A stretch of DNA of 64,000 bases from Vibrio tritonius. Its GTDB lineage: Bacteria; Pseudomonadota; Gammaproteobacteria; Enterobacterales; Vibrionaceae. The stretch is from assembly GCF_001547935.1 (NCBI RefSeq), contig NZ_AP014636.1:186001-250000 (forward strand), in the 5' to 3' direction. The notes beneath the pieces were generated by a model. The model saw only the letters and a list, made by a program, of their open reading frames with translations. It made no database searches and was not told where the DNA came from. The translations under genes were made by a program, and so were the position numbers. Positions 17,868-27,851 of the stretch are shown here, one piece after another (position 1 is the stretch's first letter; each line of letters opens with the position of its first letter).

Positions 17868-19031
17868 TTAGTGGTCTATCTTGGGTGAATAAATTGAGTA
17901 AGCGGTTACCTGACCGGCCACAATCGCGGAGAACATAAACAGCGCAGAAAGGCCAATACTCGGAATCGGCAGAATCGATTGTTCGAACAGTGATTGACTC
18001 GCACTAATCAAGACGCGACTCCCCGGTACAAGAATAATGATGCCTTGAACGATGTAAATGGAACCTGTGAGCTCCATCTTTTTTGCAATCCAAGTGCCGT
18101 ACAGAGTAATCAATACGGTGGTCACCCAAGTACCGACAATCCACCCTGCATCAAACCCCAAATAGAAGGGACCCCACATACCAAGCACGGCAACAGGTGC
18201 ACCAAGCAAAATATCTTTGATCCGCGCGTTAAATAAAATGCCAATGGAGCCAGACAGTAAGAACAGGCCAAAAATATGTAAATAGATTGGAATCTCATTA
18301 TGGTAAGCCATCGCTGGCGCTTGCCCCCAAATCGATTCACCGATGTTGAGCCCCATAATGATGCCGACAAAGAGTTTAATCAGCACTAAACCACTTTGTC
18401 CAAGTAAGCTGGTTCCTGAGACGAGGTCATTAAATGCCAGACACTCGAGCGAGTTTGCTATGGATAGACCGGGCACAAATAAGATGACGGCTGCGATGCA
18501 GAGTGTCCATACCGGAATGTGTAATCCAGTATGAGCCAATGCCGCAACAACAATACCGGAAAGTAATGCGGCCAAAAATTCAGCGGCTATCGCACGGCGG
18601 CCACTGCAAATCAGCTGAGAAATCCACACAATGAAACCCAAGATAATTGAAATCAGCGTGGCTTCAATAGTGCTACCAACCAGCATGAGATAGGCGGGAG
18701 GAATGCCCATGTTAGCGATCGCAATCGCCCACCAAGGATAACCGACCGGTTCAGGGACAGGTTCATTACTTGGCTGATTAATGCGAATAATGGTATTGGC
18801 TAACAAGCTAAGGTTAATGGAAGCGGGCTTGAGGCGCTTCATCACCACGATGTTATTGTCATCCGGAAACTGATAGTTGATCTCAGTCGGTGTGGCTTGA
18901 ACCATAACATCTACACCATGCTTACGTGCGTAATACTGAGTGTATTTTTCTACTTTATAGGGAGCACAGCCGCTGCGGTGCAGGGTGTCGCCAATTTCTA
19001 CAATTTTATTTATTCGATATTGTGACGGCAT
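17868..19031 (-). CDS. ThrE-like threonine/serine exporter family protein
   Basis: 387 aa. An N-terminal soluble part of about 95 residues (DTLHRSGCAPYKVEKYTQYYARKHG region; DUF1212/ThrE) is followed by about ten hydrophobic helices, as in fused ThrE exporters. The family exports threonine, serine or small peptides through the inner membrane; the substrate here is not known. The N-terminal domain of ThrE resembles a hydrolase, and Gly-Cys-Ala-Pro near residues 21-24 is the conserved segment. It is monocistronic, sharing a terminator region with arfA. Confidence 0.85.
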   Translation of the reverse strand: MPSQYRINKIVEIGDTLHRSGCAPYKVEKYTQYYARKHGVDVMVQATPTEINYQFPDDNNIVVMKRLKPASINLSLLANTIIRINQPSNEPVPEPVGYPWWAIAIANMGIPPAYLMLVGSTIEATLISIILGFIVWISQLICSGRRAIAAEFLAALLSGIVVAALAHTGLHIPVWTLCIAAVILFVPGLSIANSLECLAFNDLVSGTSLLGQSGLVLIKLFVGIIMGLNIGESIWGQAPAMAYHNEIPIYLHIFGLFLLSGSIGILFNARIKDILLGAPVAVLGMWGPFYLGFDAGWIVGTWVTTVLITLYGTWIAKKMELTGSIYIVQGIIILVPGSRVLISASQSLFEQSILPIPSIGLSALFMFSAIVAGQVTAYSIYSPKIDH

Positions 19032-19180
19032 AGTGAGCTTATGTTGTCAAAGGGATGAGAAAAAATTCGGCGTAAATTATCAGAGCAGTAACCAATTAGC
19101 GAGCTAATTTATTTACAATTTCACATTAGTCTAGCTAATAGTAGAGCGTACGCTATCCCCAATACATAAAGTGGTCATTT

Positions 19181-19206
19181 GTATGCCCAAGTAACCTCAA
19201 GATAAG
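19181..19206. repeat. Vibrio intergenic repeat copy
   Basis: GTATGCCCAAGTAACCTCAAG is a one-mismatch copy of the TATACCCAAGTAACC repeat. It lies at the 3' end of the LysR gene and overlaps its last codons. Confidence 0.55.
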
Positions 19207-20144
19207 TGGGGAACCAGTTGCTTAATGGGTCTAACCGTTTGTGCTGAGGTCGTTCTTCTTTTAGAGGTGACGATTTGGCGACAACATTGTTTAAATAAGC
19301 TTTTCAGTTGGAGTAACTGACGCGATTGTGGAATGTCGCGACGAGTCACCAAAACCAACTCGAATGGTAGACGTTCAACGATGGGGACGATGTGGACATC
19401 TTTGGCATAACGTTGTGCAGTAAAGAGATCTACCACCCCAACACCGCCACCAGAGACCACCATATCCGCGATCACTGAGTAGGTCTTAATACACAGCGGA
19501 TTTTTTGGTTTGATACCTGCGTTTGCCATCGAGCGGTGCAATATTCGACCCAGAGGGTCATTTTCTTGCATCATCAGAAAATTATGCTGATTGAGCCAAT
19601 CTAAACTCACACTGGCTGGTGGCGTCAACTCTTTGGGTAAAATCGCGACCATGTCGGCTTGAAAGAGCGGTTCGGCAAACAGCGATCTGGGAACATACTG
19701 ACCAAACACCAAAGCGACATCCAGTTCGTTATTCAGCACCGCTTGTTGTAGTGCGGCGAAATGTTCTGTGACCAGATCAACATGAACATCCGGTTGTTGT
19801 TGACGATATTCAACCAATGTCGGAGCCACTACCATATGCGCACAAGCATGAGCTGCACCAATTCGAATCGTCTGTTCTTTCTTTGTGCGCATCGATTCAG
19901 TTAAAGCGGCAATACTTTGCAGATGACGAGTGAGTTGTTCAACCTCGGGCACTAACTGTTGGCCCTCTTTGGTCATCACCAGTCCTTTACTGCTTCGGTC
20001 GAAAAGAGTGAAACCTAACTGTTGCTCGGTATGATTTAAAACGCGACTGACATTGGGTTGTGACACGTTTAATAAACGTGCTGCTCCGCTAATGGTTCCC
20101 GCTTGGATGATGGCATGAAAGACTTCAATCTGTCTTAATCGCAT
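19197..20144 (-). CDS. LysR-type regulator, likely controls the D-Glu/peptide operon
   Basis: 315 aa from the ATG at 20144 (MRLRQIEVFHAI), which has GAGGGAAC just upstream; the frame stays open for 15 more codons, but that start lacks a ribosome site. An N-terminal winged helix-turn-helix (GTISGAARLLNVSQPNVSRVL) is followed by a periplasmic-binding-like effector domain of about 220 residues. It is divergent from dgcN, with a 351-nt gap between them, the usual arrangement of a LysR regulator and its target. The effector could be D-glutamate, its N-acetyl form or a peptide; this is inferred from position only. Confidence 0.88.
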   Translation of the reverse strand: MRLRQIEVFHAIIQAGTISGAARLLNVSQPNVSRVLNHTEQQLGFTLFDRSSKGLVMTKEGQQLVPEVEQLTRHLQSIAALTESMRTKKEQTIRIGAAHACAHMVVAPTLVEYRQQQPDVHVDLVTEHFAALQQAVLNNELDVALVFGQYVPRSLFAEPLFQADMVAILPKELTPPASVSLDWLNQHNFLMMQENDPLGRILHRSMANAGIKPKNPLCIKTYSVIADMVVSGGGVGVVDLFTAQRYAKDVHIVPIVERLPFELVLVTRRDIPQSRQLLQLKSLFKQCCRQIVTSKRRTTSAQTVRPIKQLVPHLS

Positions 20145-20495
20145 TGCTGTTCCCTCGCAATTGGCTGACCTCACGTAACGTATACACATTCCTTGTTATA
20201 CGTCCCTCTCACCTGTTTAGAATTGCCACTTTTTAAGCAAGGCTGCAACCCCTTTGGTTAAACTAGGTGTTTGATTTGAACAGAGGCTTACGCATAACTC
20301 AGCAAAAATTAAGCCAATACTCAATAAGCCAAAGCTTGCTCGCATCGGGGTTACGTATCTTTCAATAATCTCATAACCATAGTGAGAGGTATAACTTAAG
20401 GTTATGGGACTGCAACAAACAAGTATTCGTGGCTGCGGTTTTGTTCATGCCATAGTGAATTTCATCAATGAATGACAGTAGCAAGAGACATGGAC
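20145..20495. promoter_or_regulatory. Divergent LysR / dgcN intergenic region
   Basis: No gene is seen. It should hold the LysR operator and the operon promoter. I could not fix a T-N11-A box or promoter with confidence. Confidence 0.35.
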
Positions 20496-21506
20496 ATGCA
20501 AATACCTCAACCTTATCTTCTTTTCCTCGGTGATGTAGCCGACCCCCTTTCTGCAAAAACTGCTCGTGGTATTCACGCTTGGCGCCCTGATTCTTGTGTT
20601 GGGCAAATGCACTTAGAAGGTTGCCACGTTTCTCTTGGTTTACCAGAACTCACACCTTTTCAAGCCAAAGAGCAAGGCGCTAAAACGTTCGTACTTGGTA
20701 CGGCTAACGCAGGTGGTTATATCCCTGAGCATTGGATGACGGTGATTAAGGATGCGATTGAGGCAGGTCTCAATATCGCCAGTGGTTTACACCAAAAATT
20801 GGTGGATGTGCCTGAGCTGGTTGCTTTAGCCAAACAACATAATGTTGCTCTGTTTGACGTGCGTCATCATCAACCTGCATTAAAAGTTGGCTCTGGTTTA
20901 CCTCGCGGTGGTAAACGCGTGCTGACCGTCGGGACCGATTGTGCTGTAGGCAAAATGTACACCTCATTAGCGCTTGAAGCGGCGATGCAAAAACTAGGTA
21001 TGAAAGCGGAATTTCGCGCGACAGGTCAAACCGGCATTTTGGTTGCGGGTGCGGGCATTCCGATTGACGCGGTTGTGTCTGACTTTATCTCCGGTGCTGC
21101 TGAGTGGATTTCTCCTACCAACGATGCGGATCATTGGGATGTGATAGAAGGTCAAGGCTCGCTGTTTCATCCATCTTATGCGGGCGTGAGTTTAGGTCTA
21201 CTGCACGGTTCTCAACCCGATTATTTAGTGATGTGTCATGAAATGGGCCGCCCACATACACGTCATTTACCGCACCATCCTTTGGTTGAAATGGAAGATT
21301 GTGTCTATCTCAACTTGTATAACGCTCGTCTGACAAATCCGAATGTACAGCTGGCTGGTATTTCCGTGAACACGTCTAATTACCCTGAAGAAGAAGCGAA
21401 AGCTTATTTGGCTCAACTCACGGAAAAGTTCCAAGTGCCAGCCACCGATTCAGTGCGTTTTGGTATCGACTCGATCGCAGAGTTTCTTCTCCATCAAGTG
21501 AACTAA
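20496..21506 (+). CDS. dgcN: D-glutamate N-acetyltransferase (DUF1611)
   Basis: 336 aa. I place the start at the ATG at 20496 because AAGAGA lies 7 nt upstream; earlier in-frame ATGs exist at 20472 and 20490. DUF1611 layout: an N-terminal Rossmann-like domain (LLFLGDV, KTARGIHAWRP) and a C-terminal P-loop NTPase-like domain (VGTDCAVGKMYTSLAL, then GQTGILVAG and the DVIEGQGSLFHPSYAGVSLGL segment). DgcN is described as N-acetylating D-glutamate in marine bacteria, giving the substrate for the racemase DgcA, which is encoded 12 nt downstream. The pairing makes the assignment strong. Confidence 0.88.
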   Translation: MQIPQPYLLFLGDVADPLSAKTARGIHAWRPDSCVGQMHLEGCHVSLGLPELTPFQAKEQGAKTFVLGTANAGGYIPEHWMTVIKDAIEAGLNIASGLHQKLVDVPELVALAKQHNVALFDVRHHQPALKVGSGLPRGGKRVLTVGTDCAVGKMYTSLALEAAMQKLGMKAEFRATGQTGILVAGAGIPIDAVVSDFISGAAEWISPTNDADHWDVIEGQGSLFHPSYAGVSLGLLHGSQPDYLVMCHEMGRPHTRHLPHHPLVEMEDCVYLNLYNARLTNPNVQLAGISVNTSNYPEEEAKAYLAQLTEKFQVPATDSVRFGIDSIAEFLLHQVN

Positions 21507-21518
21507 GAAGGGGAAGTT

Positions 21519-22484
21519 ATGTATACCGTGGATATTGATGTGGTGGAATTGCCACTTTCAAGACCGTTTACCATTTCGCGCGGTACACGCACGGCGGTTA
21601 CCGTCGTCCGTGTGAGTTTAGAGCAAGAGGGATTCGTTGGTTTAGGTGAATGTACGCCAACCCCGCGCTACAACGAAACGCTAGACAGCGTCGTGGCACA
21701 AATCCAATCGGTCGTACCGCAATTGCAAGAGGGAATTTCCCGTGAGGCGTTGCAAAACCTGTTACCCGCAGGTTCGGCTCGTAACGCGTTGGATTGTGCT
21801 CTTTGGCGCCTAGAGGCACTCAAAAAGCAGAGCACCTTATGGCGCTTGACCAATATTGCTCAGCCTGAAGCGATCATCACCGCGGAAACCATCAGTTTAG
21901 ATACGGTTGAAGCAATGACCGCAGCAGCGAAATCCGCTGCAGAGCGCGATGGCATTCTGCTTAAGATAAAACTGAATAGTGAACAGATCGTCGAAAAAGT
22001 CGCCGCCATTCGTTCGGTAGCACCGAAAGCAACGTTAATCATTGATGCGAATGAAGCGTGGACCGATTGCAATTTACCGGAACTGTTTGACGCGTTACTG
22101 CCATTTGATATCACCATGATTGAGCAGCCGTTACCTGCTGGCAACGATGACGCTTTAGCTGATTTCGCCCATGTGATTCCCGTGTGTGCCGATGAAAGCT
22201 GCCATACCGCGACCGACATTGCCGCGCTAAAAAATCGCTATGAGTTCATCAACATCAAACTCGATAAGTGTGGCGGCTTAACTCAAGCCCTTGCCATGGT
22301 GGAAACGGCTAAGGCATTGAATATGCGCTTGATGGTCGGCTGTATGCTTGGCTCGTCGTTAGCGATGGATGCTGCCTTACCGATAGCCGCTCAGTGTGAG
22401 CTGGTGGATTTAGATGGTCCGATTTGGCTTGCGATGGACAGTGCGCCTTATCTGGAGTATCGCCAAGGCAAAATTTGGATTTAA
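21519..22484 (+). CDS. dgcA: N-acetyl-D-glutamate racemase (enolase superfamily)
   Basis: 321 aa, close to dipeptide epimerases. The enolase-superfamily residues are visible: Lys pair in LLKIKLN (near 150), metal ligands in LIIDANEAW (near 178), IEQP (near 205) and CADES (near 230), and the opposite Lys in INIKLDKCGG (near 255). Alone this reads as L-Ala-D/L-Glu epimerase. Next to dgcN it is better read as DgcA, which turns N-acetyl-D-Glu into N-acetyl-L-Glu. A dipeptide epimerase function remains possible because peptide transport and peptidase genes follow. It is separated by 17 nt from the transporter ATPase gene. Confidence 0.82.
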   Translation: MYTVDIDVVELPLSRPFTISRGTRTAVTVVRVSLEQEGFVGLGECTPTPRYNETLDSVVAQIQSVVPQLQEGISREALQNLLPAGSARNALDCALWRLEALKKQSTLWRLTNIAQPEAIITAETISLDTVEAMTAAAKSAAERDGILLKIKLNSEQIVEKVAAIRSVAPKATLIIDANEAWTDCNLPELFDALLPFDITMIEQPLPAGNDDALADFAHVIPVCADESCHTATDIAALKNRYEFINIKLDKCGGLTQALAMVETAKALNMRLMVGCMLGSSLAMDAALPIAAQCELVDLDGPIWLAMDSAPYLEYRQGKIWI

Positions 22485-22501
22485 TCAGGAGCGGATCAGG
22501 G

Positions 22502-24349
22502 ATGACTTTTCAAGCAAGTAAACCACTGCTCGCGGTGGAAAACCTCAGTGTTGGTTTTCGTAGCCACGAAGGAATGAACTCAGCGCTGCGTAACGTGTCG
22601 TTTAGCATCGAACGAGGTGAGATCGTGGCGGTCGTGGGGGAAAGCGGCTCTGGCAAGTCAGTCACATCGCTGACCATTATGGGGTTGTTGAGCGATAACG
22701 CGGTGATTGAACAGGGAGAAATCTATTTTCAACCGGCGCAATATCGCCAAGATTTGTTGCAATTGACCCCAGGTGAGCAACGCCAAATTCGTGGCAAAGA
22801 GATTGCCATGATTTTCCAAGAGCCGATGACCTCGCTCAATCCCGTATTGCGCATTGGTGACCAGCTAACGGAAGCCTTGCTCGATCACCAAATTTGCAGC
22901 AAAGCCGAAGCGTACAGCAAAGCTTGTGATTTACTTAAACAGGTTCATATCGCTGATGTGGATCGGGTGATGAAAAGCTATCCCGATGCGCTATCGGGTG
23001 GGATGCGCCAACGCGTGATGATCGCTTTGGCACTCACTTGCGACCCTCAAATGCTGATCGCCGATGAACCAACCACGGCTCTGGATGTGACTATCCAGTC
23101 ACGCATTTTGAAAATTTTGAAAGACTTACAAGCGAAGCGCGATATGTCGGTAATGTTTATTACCCACGACATGGGCGTCGTTGCTGAAGTGGCTGACAAA
23201 GTGGTGGTGATGTTTCGTGGGGAAGTGGTGGAAACGGGCAGTGTGGAAGAGATCTTCCATCGGCCGCAACACCCTTACACCAAAGCGCTACTCGCTGCCG
23301 TTCCTAAACTGGGCGATATGACCGATAGCTACTGGCCAAAGCCGTTTGAATTGGTTGGACAGCCGGCACTGGTTGGGGACCAAGAACATCGCACTGCAAA
23401 CTACGATGGCAAACCGCTACTTGATGTCCGTGGGCTCAAAGTCTATTACCCGGTTCGCAGTGGCGTGCTATCTCGAGTGCGTCATGAAGTGCATGCGGTG
23501 GAACAGATTGACTTTAGTTTGTGGCCGGGAGAAACCTTAGCCATCGTTGGTGAAAGTGGCTGCGGAAAATCGACCACCGGGCGCTCGCTGTTGCGTCTGA
23601 TTGAAAGCCAATCAGAGAGCATTCATTTTCAAGGCAAAGAGATCTCTTTGTACAACGAAGCCAAATTCAAACCGATTCGCCGCGAAATGCAGATGGTGTT
23701 TCAAGACCCTTATGCCTCGCTCAATCCTAGGTTGACGGTGGGTTTTTCGATTGCCGAACCTTTGCTTATTCACGGCTTAGCCAAAAACTTAGCAGAGGCG
23801 ACCCCAGAGGTAGAAAAGCTACTGGTGAGTGTCGGCCTAAAACCAGAACATGCGCAGCGCTATCCCCATGAATTTTCTGGCGGTCAGCGTCAACGTATTG
23901 CGATTGCCCGCGCGATGGCGCTCAAACCGAAAGTGATCATCGCTGATGAAGCGGTGTCTGCGCTGGATGTGTCGATTCAGGCGCAAGTGATCAACTTAAT
24001 GATGGATTTGCAAAAGCAAACCGGCGTGGCGTGGATTTTCATCTCCCATGACATGGCGGTTGTGGAACGCATCGCCAACCGAGTCGCGGTGATGTATCTC
24101 GGCAACATTGTTGAATTTGGCAGTCGTCAGGCGGTTTTTAACCATCCACAACACCCATATACGCGCCGTTTGCTTGATTCGGTGCCGATTGCTGATCCGA
24201 ACCTACGTAAAGAGCGTCAATTTGATGATAGCGAATTGCCACCATCACCTATGCGCCCTGTCGGGGTGGAAGGAACCAAATTGAATTACCGCAAAATCGC
24301 CCCAGAGCATTGGGTGGCACAATCGGTCGATGAATCACTCGTAGTTTAG
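22502..24349 (+). CDS. Dipeptide/glutathione-type ABC importer, dual ATPase
   Basis: 615 aa from the ATG at 22502 (MTFQASKPLLAVENLS) behind AGGAGCGG; the open frame upstream overlaps dgcA and is not used. Two complete ABC domains in one chain, as in GsiA. The first has GESGSGKS, LSGGMRQRV and LIADEPTTALD; the second has GESGCGKST, FSGGQRQRI and IIADEAVSALD. Each ends with the oligopeptide-type C-terminal extension (HPYTKALLAAVP, HPYTRRLLDSVP). It powers uptake through the two permeases encoded downstream. Substrate by context: peptides with D-residues. Confidence 0.9.
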   Translation: MTFQASKPLLAVENLSVGFRSHEGMNSALRNVSFSIERGEIVAVVGESGSGKSVTSLTIMGLLSDNAVIEQGEIYFQPAQYRQDLLQLTPGEQRQIRGKEIAMIFQEPMTSLNPVLRIGDQLTEALLDHQICSKAEAYSKACDLLKQVHIADVDRVMKSYPDALSGGMRQRVMIALALTCDPQMLIADEPTTALDVTIQSRILKILKDLQAKRDMSVMFITHDMGVVAEVADKVVVMFRGEVVETGSVEEIFHRPQHPYTKALLAAVPKLGDMTDSYWPKPFELVGQPALVGDQEHRTANYDGKPLLDVRGLKVYYPVRSGVLSRVRHEVHAVEQIDFSLWPGETLAIVGESGCGKSTTGRSLLRLIESQSESIHFQGKEISLYNEAKFKPIRREMQMVFQDPYASLNPRLTVGFSIAEPLLIHGLAKNLAEATPEVEKLLVSVGLKPEHAQRYPHEFSGGQRQRIAIARAMALKPKVIIADEAVSALDVSIQAQVINLMMDLQKQTGVAWIFISHDMAVVERIANRVAVMYLGNIVEFGSRQAVFNHPQHPYTRRLLDSVPIADPNLRKERQFDDSELPPSPMRPVGVEGTKLNYRKIAPEHWVAQSVDESLVV

Positions 24350-24435
24350 CTAAACCCCATTCCCTAAAAGAGGCTTTGAGCTGTTTCTCTTTCTCTGGGA
24401 CTGACATTTTGATTATGGATAATCAGGAGAAACCC

Positions 24436-25977
24436 ATGAAATCATTATTTACCCGTTCAACGGTAGCCCTTGCGCTCGCCCTGAGCTTTTCCGGTGGCGT
24501 GCTCGCCGAAGATCTGAAAATCTCGATGTATGCGGATATTACCGGTCTTGATCCACACGATACCTCTGACAATGTGAGTTACTCAGTACAAAGCGGCATC
24601 TTTGAGCGTCTGTTCCAGTTTGATAATCAGATGAAACTGATTCCTCAACTGGCGACCAAATACACCAGCAATGCCGATGCTACCCAATTTACCATCACCT
24701 TGCGCGATGGCGTGACCTTCCAAGATGGCACACCATTCAATGCGGCGGCGGTGAAAGCGAACCTTGATCGTCTGTCAGACCAAACCAAAGGTTTGAAACG
24801 TAACAGCTTGTACAAGATGATCGAGAAAGTCACCGCAGTTGATGATCACACCGTTAAAATCGATTTAAACCAATCGTTTGGTGCTTTTATTAACACCTTA
24901 GCTCACCCATCCGCGGTTATGTGGAGCCCGGCCGTATTGGCCAAATACACCAGTGAAGCAGAACTGCGCATGCATCCAACCGGTACGGGACCGTTTAAGT
25001 TTGTGGAGTGGAAACCGGGCAAAGATGTCAAGTTGACGAAGTTTGATCACTACTGGAAACAAGGCTGGCCAAAAGTCGATAGCGTGACCTTCTATCCAGC
25101 GCCAGAAGATTCCACTCGCGTAGCGTCATTGATTGCAGGGCAAGTTAACGCTATCTATCCTTTGCCTGCCGATATCATCAACTCTGTTACCAAAGACAGC
25201 AAACTGGCGGTACAACGCGACCCTAGTATTTACATGATGTACATGGCGATCAACACCCAACATAAAGCGTTGGCAGATGTGCGTGTGCGCCAAGCGATTA
25301 ACTACGCATTGAACCGTGATGTATGGTTGAAAATCAGTGCCGCTGGCATGGGCGTTCCTGCGCACTCAGCTATTGCTCCGAATGTGCAGTTCTACTCTCA
25401 GCAAACTTCTCCTGATTACAGCTACAACCCTGACATGGCGAAAAAACTGCTGAAAGAAGCGGGTTATGACAAAGGTCTATCGCTCAAGCTGTGGACTTCC
25501 AATGCAACCACAAGCGTGCGCTCAGCTCAGTTTGTCAAACAGCAGTTAGGCCAAGTAGGCATTAACGTCACCGTGGTGCCGATGGATTCTGGTACACGTA
25601 ACTCCAAGTTGTGGAGTGTTAAAGATCCGAGCAAAGCTGAGTTCGACCTCTACTACGGTGGCTGGTCTCCATCTACTGGTGATGCCGACTGGGCTCTTCG
25701 TCCTTTGTTTGCTACCGAATCATGGACGCCAACCGCGTATAACGTCTCTTACTACAGCAACAAGGCCGTCGACAATGCCATCATGGATGGTTTGAAAACC
25801 GCTGATCCTGCTGCACGTGCGAAAGCTTACGCCAGCGCTCAATCGCTTATTTGGAAAGATGCGCCAATCGCGTTCTTAGGTACGCCAGATAACTTGGTAG
25901 GTAAACAGAAAAACCTCACTGGCGTTTCGATGCTAGCCGACGGTTCACTGCTGTTTAACCAAGCGCAATTTAACTAA
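24436..25977 (+). CDS. Periplasmic peptide-binding protein (family 5 SBP)
   Basis: 513 aa from the ATG at 24436 behind AGGAGAAACCC. The signal peptide MKSLFTRSTVALALALSFSG ends near GGVLA. The mature part is a family 5 extracellular solute-binding protein (DppA/OppA/GsiB fold): ITGLDPHDTSDNV at the start, FTITLRDGVTFQDGTPFNA, and HPTGTGPFKFVEW. It captures peptides and hands them to the permease pair. There is no lipobox Cys, so it is free in the periplasm. The 86-nt spacer before it is the longest in the operon. Confidence 0.92.
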   Translation: MKSLFTRSTVALALALSFSGGVLAEDLKISMYADITGLDPHDTSDNVSYSVQSGIFERLFQFDNQMKLIPQLATKYTSNADATQFTITLRDGVTFQDGTPFNAAAVKANLDRLSDQTKGLKRNSLYKMIEKVTAVDDHTVKIDLNQSFGAFINTLAHPSAVMWSPAVLAKYTSEAELRMHPTGTGPFKFVEWKPGKDVKLTKFDHYWKQGWPKVDSVTFYPAPEDSTRVASLIAGQVNAIYPLPADIINSVTKDSKLAVQRDPSIYMMYMAINTQHKALADVRVRQAINYALNRDVWLKISAAGMGVPAHSAIAPNVQFYSQQTSPDYSYNPDMAKKLLKEAGYDKGLSLKLWTSNATTSVRSAQFVKQQLGQVGINVTVVPMDSGTRNSKLWSVKDPSKAEFDLYYGGWSPSTGDADWALRPLFATESWTPTAYNVSYYSNKAVDNAIMDGLKTADPAARAKAYASAQSLIWKDAPIAFLGTPDNLVGKQKNLTGVSMLADGSLLFNQAQFN

Positions 25978-25995
25978 GCGGTAGAGGAGAGCACC

Positions 25996-26916
25996 TTGTT
26001 ATCGTATGTTGTTCGTCGATTATTAGAAATGATCCCGGTACTACTGGTGGTCTCCTTATTGGTGTTTGGTTTTATCAAACTGTTACCGGGAGATCCAGCG
26101 CGCGTCTATGCCGGGGAAGATGCCACATTAGAAGCGGTGGAGGCGGCGCGGATCCATTTAGGTTTAGATAAGCCATTACCACAGCAATATTTTCATTGGC
26201 TCAATGGGTTAGCTCATGGCGATTTAGGTGTGACCTACCGAACTCGTCAGCCAGTAAAAGAAGTGATTGCTGAAAGCTTTATGCCAACCTTCTGGTTGGC
26301 ATTAGCGGGATTCGTTTGGTCGGTAATTCTGGGTTTAGTGGTGGGCGTATTTTCTGCTTTGAAGCGCGGTAAATGGCAAGATTGGACCTTAATGAGTGCC
26401 GCGATTGGCGGCATCTCAGTCCCGCCATTTTGGCTGGGCTTACTGCTCATTCAATTTGTCGCGATGCCATTTGGGATTTTCTCGGTCAGTGGATTTAATC
26501 AACCCAGCGATATTATCTTGCCTGCATTAACGCTCGGCGCTTCGGTAGCGGCAGTGATGGCGCGTTTTACTCGCTCTGCCTTTTTGGAAGTGGCACAAGA
26601 AGATTATGTGCGCACCGCGAAAGCCAAAGGTTTACGTGCTCGATTAGTTACGTGGAAACACGTGATGCGCAATGCGTTAATTCCTGTGATCACCATGCTC
26701 GGTCTGCAATTTGGCTTCTTGCTGGGGGGCTCAATTGTTGTTGAGCGAGTATTTAGCTGGCCGGGACTCGGATGGCTTTTGATTGAATCGATTCAAACCC
26801 AAGACCAGCCCGTGATTCAAGCGTTAGTCATGCTGTTTGTTCTTGAATTTATTGTGATTAATTTATTGGTGGATCTGCTTTATGCCGTAGTGAACCCAGC
26901 GATTCGTCTGCGTTAG
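25996..26916 (+). CDS. Peptide ABC importer permease 1 (DppB/GsiC type)
   Basis: 306 aa with a TTG start at 25996 (AGGAGA upstream). Six membrane helices, an N-terminal LLEMIPVLLVVSLLVFGFIKLLPGDPA typical of DppB-type permeases, and an EAA loop (EDYVRTAKAKGL) in the cytoplasm for ATPase contact. It works as a heterodimer with the next gene product. Gaps of 18 and 11 nt to its neighbours indicate co-transcription. Confidence 0.92.
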   Translation: MLSYVVRRLLEMIPVLLVVSLLVFGFIKLLPGDPARVYAGEDATLEAVEAARIHLGLDKPLPQQYFHWLNGLAHGDLGVTYRTRQPVKEVIAESFMPTFWLALAGFVWSVILGLVVGVFSALKRGKWQDWTLMSAAIGGISVPPFWLGLLLIQFVAMPFGIFSVSGFNQPSDIILPALTLGASVAAVMARFTRSAFLEVAQEDYVRTAKAKGLRARLVTWKHVMRNALIPVITMLGLQFGFLLGGSIVVERVFSWPGLGWLLIESIQTQDQPVIQALVMLFVLEFIVINLLVDLLYAVVNPAIRLR

Positions 26917-26927
26917 GGAGAAGCGTA

Positions 26928-27806
26928 ATGGAAAACACTTTATCTATCAGTACTCAAGGACCGATTCGTTCTCCTTGGCGTGATTTCTGGCAACGTTTCT
27001 TGCGTAACCCAATGGCACTGGCTTCTGGCGGTTTTGTGCTGCTACTGGTGTTGGTTGCGCTGTTAGCACCATGGCTTGCCCCCTATGACCCGATGATTTC
27101 TGATTGGATGGCGATCTCCTCACCACCCAGTTGGGCACACTGGATGGGTACGGATGATTTAGGCCGTGATGTGATGAGCCGGATCATATATGGCGCGCGA
27201 ATCTCCATGTATGTCGGAACGTTTTCGGTCACTCTAGGCATGGTCGTTGGTATTGTCTTAGGGCTTGTTGCTGGCTATTACGGTGGCAAAGTCGACATGC
27301 TGATTATGCGTGGCGCGGATGTGCTGTTTGCTTTCCCCGGTATGCTGTTGGCGATTGCGGTCGTGGCGATTTTAGGTCCAGGCCTAAATAACGTGATCGT
27401 CGCTGTGGCTGTGTTTAGTGTGCCGGTATTTGCGCGGATTGTGCGAGCATCGACATTATCACTGAAACAATCGCCTTATGTGGACGCTGTGAAATGTGTC
27501 GGCGCATCCGACAAATTGATTCTGTTTCGCCATATCTTGCCGGGTACCTTATCAAGTGTGATTGTCTATTTCACCATGCGTATTGGTTCGAGTATCCTAA
27601 CCGCCGCGAGTTTGAGTTTTATTGGCTTAGGACCTGAGCCTGATGTACCTGAGTGGGGTAACATTTTGGCGATGGGACGTAATATGATGATGGCAGGTAT
27701 TTGGCATGTCAGTGTATTCCCCGGTCTCGCGATTTTTCTCACGGTACTGGCGTTTAATTTGCTTGGCGATGCTCTGCGCGATACCTTAGACCCGAAATTG
27801 AAATGA
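26928..27806 (+). CDS. Peptide ABC importer permease 2 (DppC/GsiD type)
   Basis: 292 aa, ATG behind GGGAGAAGCG. A DppC-type N-terminal block (FLRNPMALASGGFVLLLVLVALLAPWLAPYDP), then HWMGTDDLGRDVMSRIIYGAR and an EAA loop (SPYVDAVKCVGASD). Six helices. It pairs with the preceding permease to import oligopeptides, with the dual ATPase on the cytoplasmic side. Confidence 0.92.
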   Translation: MENTLSISTQGPIRSPWRDFWQRFLRNPMALASGGFVLLLVLVALLAPWLAPYDPMISDWMAISSPPSWAHWMGTDDLGRDVMSRIIYGARISMYVGTFSVTLGMVVGIVLGLVAGYYGGKVDMLIMRGADVLFAFPGMLLAIAVVAILGPGLNNVIVAVAVFSVPVFARIVRASTLSLKQSPYVDAVKCVGASDKLILFRHILPGTLSSVIVYFTMRIGSSILTAASLSFIGLGPEPDVPEWGNILAMGRNMMMAGIWHVSVFPGLAIFLTVLAFNLLGDALRDTLDPKLK

Positions 27807-27851
27807 TCCCCAAACAGCTATCAACCTGTGCTTTAGGCACACTGAGTACAC

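Noticed and set aside
22424..22501. N-terminal extension of the dual ATPase into dgcA
   Set aside because: The ATG at 22502 has a good ribosome site and matches the family start; the extension is the dgcA sequence in another frame.
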